Assembly (NCBI RefSeq): GCF_004341885.1
Contig: NZ_SLVX01000009.1
Span: forward strand, 124,001 to 188,000
Reading direction: 5' to 3'
Length of the DNA: 64,000 nucleotides
Source of the DNA: Shinella granuli
Lineage (GTDB): Bacteria; Pseudomonadota; Alphaproteobacteria; Rhizobiales; Rhizobiaceae
Position 1 is the first letter of the stretch. Each line of letters starts with the position of its first letter. Positions 52,739 through 60,097 of this stretch are shown one piece after another. The translations under genes and the position numbers were made by a program. Below the pieces are notes generated by a model, which saw only the letters and a list, made by a program, of their open reading frames with translations, had not been told where the DNA came from and made no database searches.

Positions 52739-52767
52739 GGGCACCGGCAGCCGCCGGTGCCCTTTCT
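52739..52767 (+). terminator. Hairpin terminator/attenuator after binding-protein gene
   Basis: A perfect 10-bp stem GGGCACCGGC (52739-52748) and GCCGGTGCCC (52753-52762) with a 4-base loop is followed by TTTCT. It lies 20 bases after the binding-protein stop and ahead of the isoaspartyl peptidase gene, so it is either a terminator or a partial read-through attenuator. Confidence 0.75.
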
Positions 52768-52787
52768 CATGATAATCGGAGATTCCC

Positions 52788-53735
52788 ATGACGAAATTCG
52801 CCCTTGCCATCCATGGCGGCTGCGGCGTGATGGCCAAGCTGGACCTCAGCGAGGCCGAATGGATCGCAGCCCGGCGCGACCTCGGGCGCGCGCTGGAAGC
52901 CGGCTATGCCGTTCTGGAGCGCGGCGGACGTGCCATCGACGCCGTGCAGGCCGCCGTCGTCGTCATGGAGGACAGCCCGCATTTCAACGCCGGCCATGGC
53001 GCTGCGCTGAACGAGAACGGCATTCATGAACTGGACGCCTCCATCATGGACGGAGAGACGCTGGCGGCCGGCGCGGTCTGCGCCGCGCGCCATATCCGCA
53101 ATCCCGTGCTTGCCGCGCGCGCCGTTCTCGAACATGGCGATGCCATGCTGCTTGCAGGCCCCGCCGCCGACCGCTTCGCCGAGGCCAGGGGGCTGGCGGT
53201 GGTGGATCAGGCCTATTTCACCACCGAACGGCGAAGGCAGGCGCTGGCCGCGATGAAGGCCCATGTCGCCGCCGGCACGCAGGTCGCCGCCAGCGAATCC
53301 GAAAAGCACGGCACAGTGGGCGCGGTCGCGCTCGACCGGCACGGCCACCTTGCCGCCGCCACCTCGACGGGCGGCTATAACAACAAGCCCGACGGACGGG
53401 TCGGCGACAGTCCGGTCATCGGCGCCGGCACCTATGCACGCGACGGCGTCTGCGCGCTCTCCGGCACCGGCAAGGGCGAATTCTTCATCCGCCACGTCGT
53501 CGGCCACGAGGTCGCCGCGCGTATGGCCTATCTCGGCGAGGACGTGAAGACTGCCTCTGCCAAGGTCATCATGGAAGACCTGAAGCCGCACAATATCGGC
53601 GCAGGCCTCGTTGCCGTCGGCGCCGACGGCTCGGTCGCCGCCCCCTACAACACCGATGGCATGTTCCGCGGCTGGGTAACGGACACGAAGGAGTTTCGCG
53701 TCGCCTCCCACGCGGAAGTCATGTCCTATCCATAG
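52788..53735 (+). CDS. Isoaspartyl peptidase/L-asparaginase (Ntn hydrolase)
   Basis: 315 residues of the plant-type asparaginase family. It should autocleave between G175 and T176 (KHGTVGAVA), freeing the catalytic Thr. NAGHGAALNENG and STGGYNNKPDGRVGDSP, followed later by GTGKGEFFIR, are family motifs. It hydrolyses isoaspartyl dipeptides or asparagine. CGGAG precedes ATG 52788. Placed after a peptide-type binding protein, it likely processes imported beta-aspartyl peptides or amides (inference). Confidence 0.92.
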   Translation: MTKFALAIHGGCGVMAKLDLSEAEWIAARRDLGRALEAGYAVLERGGRAIDAVQAAVVVMEDSPHFNAGHGAALNENGIHELDASIMDGETLAAGAVCAARHIRNPVLAARAVLEHGDAMLLAGPAADRFAEARGLAVVDQAYFTTERRRQALAAMKAHVAAGTQVAASESEKHGTVGAVALDRHGHLAAATSTGGYNNKPDGRVGDSPVIGAGTYARDGVCALSGTGKGEFFIRHVVGHEVAARMAYLGEDVKTASAKVIMEDLKPHNIGAGLVAVGADGSVAAPYNTDGMFRGWVTDTKEFRVASHAEVMSYP

Positions 53736-54127
53736 GGATGCCCTGCCGATCACTCCAGGATGTTCGCTGGCGCGAGGTGGCCGGCTGGCCCCTCTTTCCG
53801 GGCAGATGAACACCGGCGACATGGCTGCCGGACAAGGCCCGAGGGAGATAACCTTTCTCCCCTTTACAGATGCTTCGCATCAATCTTCCGCGTCGCGATG
53901 ACCGTCGTGAGCGCCATTACCGACGAGTTCCCTCCTTGGCACCGTTAAGGCTTGAGGAAGCCTTCCGGGGCGTCTCCGGCAATCAACGGAAGCCGTTTTG
54001 AGCCCCTCCTGGCTCAATCGAGCGAAAGTGCAGCAATCCCGCGACACCCCCGGCAATAGCGAAAGGTCACAGACCTTCCCTCTTCGATAAATCTCCCCGG
54101 GCGAGACACCCCAAGAAGGAGATAGCC
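53736..54127. other. 392-base gap without a supported gene
   Basis: No credible reading frame is seen. Near its right end lies the inverted repeat AAGGTC-ACA-GACCTT (54063-54077), 51 bases before the alpha/beta hydrolase start, a possible operator for that gene. The ribosome site AAGGAG is at the end of the gap. Confidence 0.4.
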
Positions 54128-55150
54128 ATGATCAAACCCACTTATCCGGACCCATCCATCGCCAGCGAGCATCTTTTTGCGGCCCCCATGCCACTTCGCC
54201 GCAACCTCTTGATTGCCGGCCTCTCGGCCTCTGTTTTGGCAGGAATGCCTCTCAGCGCTGCCGCCGAGAACACCTCCAGCAACGGCAACCATGCCACCAG
54301 GGAAAACCACGATATGAACTACGTAACCACCGCCGACGGCACCGGGATCTTCTACAAGGACTGGGGCCCAAAGGATGCCCAGCCTCTCGTTTTCCATCAC
54401 GGCTGGCCGCTCTCCGCAGACGACTGGGACGCTCAGATGCTCTATTTTCTCGGCAAGGGCTATCGGGTAATTGCCCATGACCGCCGTGGTCATGGCCGTT
54501 CGAGCCAGGTCAGCGGCGGCCATGACATGGACCACTATGCCGCTGACGTCGCGGCGGTCGTCGAACATCTCGACCTGCGCAATGCCATCCATATCGGCCA
54601 TTCCACCGGCGGCGGCGAGGCTGCGCATTATGTCGCCAGACACGGCCAGCCGAACGGGCGCGTGGCGAAGCTGGTGCTGATCGGAGCCGTGACGCCGATC
54701 ATGGTAAGGACTGCGGCCAATCCCGGCGGTCTGCCGATCGAGGTTTTTGACGGGCTGCGGGCGCAGCTCGCCGCAAACCGTGCGCAATTCTACTTCGACC
54801 TGGCAAGCGGCCCCTTCTACGGCTTCAACCGCGCCGGCGCCGAGGTCACCGACACGATCGTGCAGAACTGGTGGCGTCAGGCGATGACGGGAGCTGCGAA
54901 CGCGCAGTATCTCGGCATCAGGGCCTTCTCGGAAACCGACTTCACCGAAGACCTCAAGGCCATCACGGTTCCGACGCTTGTCCTGCATGGCGACGACGAC
55001 CAGATCGTGCCCGTCGCCGACGCCGCCCCCCTCGCGGCCAAGCTTCTGAAGAATCCCACCCTCAAGATCTATCCCGGCCTGCCGCATGGCATGTGCACGA
55101 CCCATGCCGGGATCATCAACGCCGACCTGCTCGCTTTCATCCAGCGGTAG
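54128..55150 (+). CDS. Exported alpha/beta hydrolase (non-haem chloroperoxidase-like)
   Basis: 340 residues. The catalytic triad is visible: Ser in GHSTGGGE, Asp in LHGDDDQIVP and His in LPHGMCTTH; HHGWPLSADDW holds the oxyanion region. This is the chloroperoxidase/arylesterase group, normally about 275 residues. The extra 60 residues at the N-terminus include LRRNLLIAGLSASVLAGMPL and AAAE, a signal peptide with a twin-arginine pair, so it is probably periplasmic. AAGGAG precedes the ATG. An AraC gene follows and may regulate it. Confidence 0.87.
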   Translation: MIKPTYPDPSIASEHLFAAPMPLRRNLLIAGLSASVLAGMPLSAAAENTSSNGNHATRENHDMNYVTTADGTGIFYKDWGPKDAQPLVFHHGWPLSADDWDAQMLYFLGKGYRVIAHDRRGHGRSSQVSGGHDMDHYAADVAAVVEHLDLRNAIHIGHSTGGGEAAHYVARHGQPNGRVAKLVLIGAVTPIMVRTAANPGGLPIEVFDGLRAQLAANRAQFYFDLASGPFYGFNRAGAEVTDTIVQNWWRQAMTGAANAQYLGIRAFSETDFTEDLKAITVPTLVLHGDDDQIVPVADAAPLAAKLLKNPTLKIYPGLPHGMCTTHAGIINADLLAFIQR

Positions 55151-55403
55151 GCCGGCCGGGAGGCGGCGCTATCCGCCGCTGGCGCCGCCTCCCGATCCAG
55201 ATCGCAGACATCGGCATTGAAGGCGAAGCTATTCCCAAGCATAGGGCATTTCACCAATCGACAGGGATCAGGCCCGCATTCGAAGGGGGCTGCCCGTTCC
55301 CCCGGAGCAGATCAGGATATCCCATCGGCCGATATCGTCTGCAGCCCTCGGGCTCTACTTTTCTTCCACATTCTCGACCACGAGCCTGTTGGAAGGATCA
55401 CGT

Positions 55404-56336
55404 ATGGCTCCCTCCCCTTTCATGGATCAAGACCCCGCTGCAATCGCCGCCCCTCAGAAACAGAGCGGAGTCCCGGCGGATAGAGAGATGCAGCGCGTGC
55501 TCCGCACCGCCCCGATCGAATCCTTCAGCATCGACGACCCTTTCGATACCCGCCTCGCTCATTGGAAGCACGCGCCGTTTCATGAGGTCGTGCTTCCAAT
55601 GTCGGATCACGTCATCATGACCTATCTCGGACCGATGCAACGCCTTGAGCGCCGATCCGGACGGCAATATTCAACCGGTATGGGGCGTCGCGGCAGCATA
55701 ACCTTCATCCCGGCCGGGTCCAGTTCGCGCTGGGACATTCATGGTCCGATGGAGATCGTGCAGCTCTATCTGGCGCCGGAGCTTCTCGAGCAGGTGGCAC
55801 GGGAGTGCCCTGGTCCGACCAAACCGCTGATCGAAAGTACGGTGCGGCCCGACAATATCATGTCGACACTCCTTGAAATGACGCTCAACTCGGCGGGCGG
55901 ACTGGTCCATCTGGATGCCCTGTATCGTCAGCAACTCGCGACGCTGATTGCCATCCATATCGTCAAGACCCATAGCGGTCTCGCCGAGATGGCCTCGAAA
56001 GCATACGGCGGCCTGTCTCCCAGCGTCCTGCGGATGTCGCTGGAACGGCTGTCGTCGGAAAACGAGGACGATTTCTCGTTGGGCGCTCTCGCGGAGGCGG
56101 CCAACCTTTCGCGCTTCCACTTCTGCCGTGCATTCAAAAAAAGCACGGGCCTGACGCCACACGAATGGTTGCGGCAAAGGCGCATGGAGCAGGCGGTGGC
56201 GATGCTGCGCGATTCCGCGATGCCGATAACCGACATTGCAGGCGTGCTGGGCTATGCGACCTTGACCGCTTTCTCCGTCGCATTCAAACGGCACACCGGC
56301 CTGACGCCCAGCGAATGGCGCCGGACCGCCGGCTAA
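55404..56336 (+). CDS. AraC-family transcriptional regulator
   Basis: 310 residues. The C-terminal double HTH is at about 205-308: LGALAEAANLSRFHFCRAFK and DIAGVLGYATLTAFSVAFKR. The N-terminal part resembles the cupin-like effector domain of AraC_6-type regulators (FIPAGSSSRWDIHGP). GGAAGGA lies 6 bases before ATG 55404. It is convergent with the SDR gene and follows the alpha/beta hydrolase gene, the likeliest target. Confidence 0.88.
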   Translation: MAPSPFMDQDPAAIAAPQKQSGVPADREMQRVLRTAPIESFSIDDPFDTRLAHWKHAPFHEVVLPMSDHVIMTYLGPMQRLERRSGRQYSTGMGRRGSITFIPAGSSSRWDIHGPMEIVQLYLAPELLEQVARECPGPTKPLIESTVRPDNIMSTLLEMTLNSAGGLVHLDALYRQQLATLIAIHIVKTHSGLAEMASKAYGGLSPSVLRMSLERLSSENEDDFSLGALAEAANLSRFHFCRAFKKSTGLTPHEWLRQRRMEQAVAMLRDSAMPITDIAGVLGYATLTAFSVAFKRHTGLTPSEWRRTAG

Positions 56337-56415
56337 TTGGCACTCACCATGAGCGACAGCCGGATTTTTACCACGGCTCCGGAAGCCGAAATCGGCAACC
56401 GGTTGTCAGAGACGA

Positions 56416-56446
56416 TTGCAGCCGGTTCGCGGCGAACCGGCTGCAA
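56416..56446. terminator. 31-bp near-perfect inverted repeat between convergent genes
   Basis: Two 15-base arms, TTGCAGCCGGTTCGC and its exact complement, surround one central G. It lies between the ends of the AraC gene (plus) and the SDR gene (minus), the place for a shared two-way terminator. There is no T-run on either side, so a factor-dependent or merely structural role is possible. Confidence 0.5.
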
Positions 56447-56480
56447 GGCATTCCGGGGAGCGCAGGCGCGCACCCCTGCT

Positions 56481-57230
56481 TCAAGCCAGGGTCATGCCAC
56501 CATCGACATGCAGTTCGATGCCGTTGACGAAACTTCCGGCTTCAGAGGCGAGGAACAGCGCCGCGCGCGCAAGTTCCTCAGGCAGGCCCATTCGCCCCAC
56601 GGGGATAAGGGATGCCATGTGCCTTTCGAAAGCCGGGCTGTCGGCCTCCGAAACGCCGAGCTTGCCGAGGATCGCGGTTTCGACCGGCCCGGGGCTGAGA
56701 ATGTTGACCCGGATCTTCCGCGGTTTGAGCTCGACGGCCCAATTCCTGGCGAATGCGGCGACCGCGGCTTTCGAACCGGCATAGACGGTATGGTCCGGCA
56801 GGATCTTCGTTGCGGCGAGCGAACTGGTGACGATGATGCTGCCGCCGTCGCGGATCAGCGGAGCGACCGCCTGTACGCCAAAGAACACCCCGCGGGTATT
56901 CGTCGCGAAGTGCCGGTCGTATTCGTCCGGCGTCACCTTGTCCGACGTGGTGAGGTTGATGATGCCGGCATTCGCCATGTAGACGTCCAGCCTGCCGAAT
57001 CTGTTCTTCACCAGGTCGGCAAGCTTCTGATGATGCGCCAGATCGGCCACGTCGCCAACGAGGCCGATGGCGCCGTGGCCGATGTCGGCGACCGCCTGGT
57101 CGACGACGTCATCACGCCGCCCGGTGATGATGACCTGTGCGCCCTCTTCGGCGAAGAGCTGCGCGGTCGCCTTGCCGATGCCGCTGTTGCCGCCGGTGAT
57201 CACGGCGACCTTGTTCTTGAGCTGCTGCAT
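56481..57230 (-). CDS. Short-chain dehydrogenase/reductase
   Basis: 249 residues, classical SDR. Cofactor motif TGGNSGIGKA, NAG motif, and catalytic Ser and YAGSK are all present; NGIELHVDGGMTLA ends the protein as usual. Arg in ITGRRDD after strand 2 suggests NADP. AAGGAG precedes ATG 57230. A divergent LysR gene starts about 100 bases away and is the probable regulator. The substrate is unknown. Confidence 0.9.
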   Translation of the reverse strand: MQQLKNKVAVITGGNSGIGKATAQLFAEEGAQVIITGRRDDVVDQAVADIGHGAIGLVGDVADLAHHQKLADLVKNRFGRLDVYMANAGIINLTTSDKVTPDEYDRHFATNTRGVFFGVQAVAPLIRDGGSIIVTSSLAATKILPDHTVYAGSKAAVAAFARNWAVELKPRKIRVNILSPGPVETAILGKLGVSEADSPAFERHMASLIPVGRMGLPEELARAALFLASEAGSFVNGIELHVDGGMTLA

Positions 57231-57327
57231 TTTGCTTATCTCCTTTTCAACGGAGCGTGAGATAAGCACTGCGACCTCAAGCCTTTAGACCATGGTCAGG
57301 CACATGATCTGTGCCGCGGAGATGCCA

Positions 57328-58224
57328 ATGCCAAATCTGCTGGATGAGACATCGGGACTGATGGCGTTCGTGCGGACGGTCGAGGCCGGATCGTTCACGG
57401 CGGCCGCACGCGATCTGGGCACCACGCCCTCGGCGATCTCGAAGAGCGTGGCACGCCTGGAGAAGAAGATCGGCACGCGGCTTTTCCTGCGTACCACCCG
57501 CGCGCTCACCCTGACGCAGGACGGGCAGGTGTTCTTCGAGCGCGTCGCGCCGCTTTTGCGGGAACTGGATGCGAGCGACGAAGCCATCCGGTCGCAGGGG
57601 ACACCATCGGGCAGACTGCGCATCAGCATGCCTGCCGAGCTCGCCCCGCTCTTGCTTCCACGCCTGTTCGGTGCTTTTGCGGCGGACTACCCGGACCTGC
57701 ATCTGGACGTCGGGCTGACCGATCGCTTCGTCAACCTTGTCCGCGAAGACTATGATGTCGCCTTGCGTGCCGGCGCTCCCCTGCAGGACGATCTTATCGT
57801 CCGTCGTCTGGCGGACCTGCCGATGGCGATGGTCTGCTCCCCCGCCTTTCTGGAGACATGGGGCAATCCTGAAACCGCTGAAGCCCTTGCCGACCTGCCT
57901 TTCGCCCGCTACGCGATGAATGGCGCGGTGCAACCCGTCCGCCTGGCAGACGGAACGGCCTTCACTCCAAGGGGGAGGATCGATTGCGACACGGGCGCCG
58001 CCCTGATTCATGCCGCGCGCAGCGGGCTTGGCGCCGCCTATGTCCTGCGATGCCTGGTTGCGCATGAACTGCGGGAGGGCGCGCTCGTCTCCGTCGCGCC
58101 GCACATCGCGCTGCCGACGCTTCCGCTCAGCGTCCTGCATGCCTTCGGACGTACCGTCCCCGCGCGCGTCAAGCTGTTCTGCGACTTCATGGCCAGCGAG
58201 GCCAAGGCGCTTGCCGGGCTTTGA
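57328..58224 (+). CDS. LysR-family regulator, divergent from SDR gene
   Basis: 298 residues. HTH: MAFVRTVEAGSFTAAARDLG then TTPSAISKSVARLEKKIG. The effector domain is of the CrgA/AaeR-like group. I choose ATG 57328 because GGAG lies 6 bases upstream; four in-frame Met codons precede it at most 12 residues earlier. It likely controls the SDR gene on the other strand. Confidence 0.87.
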   Translation: MPNLLDETSGLMAFVRTVEAGSFTAAARDLGTTPSAISKSVARLEKKIGTRLFLRTTRALTLTQDGQVFFERVAPLLRELDASDEAIRSQGTPSGRLRISMPAELAPLLLPRLFGAFAADYPDLHLDVGLTDRFVNLVREDYDVALRAGAPLQDDLIVRRLADLPMAMVCSPAFLETWGNPETAEALADLPFARYAMNGAVQPVRLADGTAFTPRGRIDCDTGAALIHAARSGLGAAYVLRCLVAHELREGALVSVAPHIALPTLPLSVLHAFGRTVPARVKLFCDFMASEAKALAGL

Positions 58225-58238
58225 GTTTTTCTTACCTA

Positions 58239-58273
58239 GAGCGGGTCCGGTTCGGATTGAACCGGACCCGCTC
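58239..58273. repeat. Palindromic intergenic repeat / two-way terminator
   Basis: Arms of 15 bases, GAGCGGGTCCGGTTC and its exact complement, with a 5-base loop, stand between the convergent LysR and MBL genes. Like the element after moeA it begins with CTAGAGC (58236-58242), so it may belong to the same rhizobial repeat family. No clear T-run follows. Confidence 0.55.
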
Positions 58274-58344
58274 CATCTTCCTGTGTTTTCGTTTGGCTTT
58301 ACGGGAAGATCGTCTTTCCCTGGCAAACGCAATCGACCATACGG

Positions 58345-59310
58345 TCAGTAGTCCCAGAAGACCGGAACCCAGCGAAAGGCGTCACCATCGGCCGCCACCC
58401 GGCCGACGGAGGGGAACGGCAGGTGCGTGGCCACCAACTGCTCGCCGGTATCCGCCAGTTCCCGCAAGAGGCGGATCCGAACGCGGGCGGCCTCCTCCGG
58501 GTCGTGCTCGAAGCCGTTGTGCCAGTCGGGGTGGTCGAAGCCGACCGCGAACACCGCATCGCCGGCGAAGGTCAGCCGGTCGCCGCCGGATGCCAGGCGG
58601 ACGACACTGTGCCCGGGCGTGTGGCCACCGGTGCGCCGGACGGTCACGCCCGGCGCCACCTCATGCTCTTCATCAAACGGCCGCAGATAGCTGCGGTACG
58701 CTGCCGCGAACCGCTTGGCTGCCGCCCGAAGCGCGTCCGGGAAGCCTGGGGGCATGTTGACATGCGTGAAATCGGGGGCCTCCCAGAACCGGATCTCGGC
58801 GGCAGCCACGTGAATGCGCAGATCGGGGCGCAACCGGTCCTTCACGCCCTCGACGAGCAACCCGCCAATGTGGTCCATATGCATGTGGGTAAGCACCACG
58901 TCGGTCACGGATGCAAGATCGATGCCGGCGGCTTCCAGCCGCCTGACCACCTGCCCGGCCCGGGGCAGGTTCAAATCCGGGTCCAGCCCGAGCCCGGCAT
59001 CGACGAGTATGGTCTGCCCGCCGCTGCGGACCAGAACCACGTTCAAGGACCAGTCGAAGGCATCCGGCGGCAGGAACATCCCGTCCAGCCAGGCCGCGCG
59101 TTCCTTCGGCTCGACATTGTGCCCCAGCATCTTGGTCGGGAGGGGCAGCACGCCGTCGCTGATCACCAGCACTTCGATCTCGCCGACCTGCACCGCGTAG
59201 CGCGAGGGAACCAGTTCTTCCGTTCCCGATCCATTCGGGAGGGCCCTACTCAAACCCAAGTTTGTCTCCTGCTGCCCCATCGTACGGGGATTTGCTTCTG
59301 CCTGCGTCAT
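58345..59310 (-). CDS. MBL-fold metallo-hydrolase
   Basis: 321 residues. The metal-binding motif THMHMDH (H142, H144, D146, H147) is complete, followed by GGHTPGHS, FAGDAVF and the last His in ATHLPFPS. The group includes lactonases and other hydrolases; the fold alone does not tell the substrate. AGGAG precedes ATG 59310. There is no signal peptide, so it is cytoplasmic. It is convergent with the LysR gene and apparently a single-gene unit. Confidence 0.88.
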   Translation of the reverse strand: MTQAEANPRTMGQQETNLGLSRALPNGSGTEELVPSRYAVQVGEIEVLVISDGVLPLPTKMLGHNVEPKERAAWLDGMFLPPDAFDWSLNVVLVRSGGQTILVDAGLGLDPDLNLPRAGQVVRRLEAAGIDLASVTDVVLTHMHMDHIGGLLVEGVKDRLRPDLRIHVAAAEIRFWEAPDFTHVNMPPGFPDALRAAAKRFAAAYRSYLRPFDEEHEVAPGVTVRRTGGHTPGHSVVRLASGGDRLTFAGDAVFAVGFDHPDWHNGFEHDPEEAARVRIRLLRELADTGEQLVATHLPFPSVGRVAADGDAFRWVPVFWDY

Positions 59311-59667
59311 GATGCGCTCCTGTTTTGCGGGGTCGGAACGTGCCGAGCACGGACCATGCGACGAAGTGTAGGTCGGCGTGTTCTGGCGGTCGATCAGGCC
59401 ATGGAAGAGGCTGGGCTACACCAGAGAACAGGGTTGACTGCCCGGTTCGGTTACGGGAGCAGGGATTCCGTGATGGCAGGCTGGCGTGAAGGAAGGGATA
59501 CGGATGATGTCGACGTGATCGCCAAGACGAGCGCCCCTCCCCGTATTACGGGCGAAGACAAGCCCTCCCGGGTGGACGGGCCGAACAAACGCTCGCGCCA
59601 GCCTCCACGCTGCCGCGTGAACCAGACATCGGCCATGATGCGCGAGCGGTAGCGAACGTGGACGGGA
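59311..59667. other. 357-base gap without a supported gene
   Basis: I see no reading frame with a credible start, no strong hairpin and no repeat. The right side follows the end of the receiver gene and the left side should carry the promoter of the MBL gene. Confidence 0.4.
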
Positions 59668-60033
59668 TCAGCTTGCCCGGCTATCCAGAGCATCGCGGAG
59701 GGCCGCAAGCAGGACATGGCCATCGAAGGGTTTGCGCAGGAAACCACCCTTGCCGCGAGACCGGCTCTGATCGGTAATCTCGTGCCGGCCCGTGATCAGG
59801 AATACCGGCAGTTCCGGAAGCGCTTGCCGGATCCGGTCGCGCAGTTCAAACCCGTCGGTTCCCGGCATGCCGATGTCGGTGATCAGGACCTCTATGCCTG
59901 TGAGCCCCTGGGCAAGCAGTGCCTCTGCCGAAAGGAAGCTCCTGGTCACATATCCTGCCGATTCCAGCAGCTCCTCCAGGGAAGCAAGCACCCTCGGATC
60001 ATCGTCGACGATTGCCACAACAGGCTTGCTCAT
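59668..60033 (-). CDS. Stand-alone response-regulator receiver
   Basis: 121 residues, a FixJ-type receiver with no output domain. The acidic pair is D10/D11, the phospho-acceptor is D53 (LITDIGMPG), and the conserved Lys is K101 (FLRKPF). AAGGA lies 8 bases before ATG 60033; longer frames exist but lack a ribosome site. It follows the histidine-kinase gene by about 65 bases on the same strand. It probably accepts phosphate from that kinase and acts by protein contact or as a phosphate sink. Confidence 0.88.
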   Translation of the reverse strand: MSKPVVAIVDDDPRVLASLEELLESAGYVTRSFLSAEALLAQGLTGIEVLITDIGMPGTDGFELRDRIRQALPELPVFLITGRHEITDQSRSRGKGGFLRKPFDGHVLLAALRDALDSRAS

Positions 60034-60097
60034 ACCGTGTTCCTTGCTATCCGCCATTCCATTGGCGGCCGGTTCGGTTCGATGCGCCAATCCCGGC

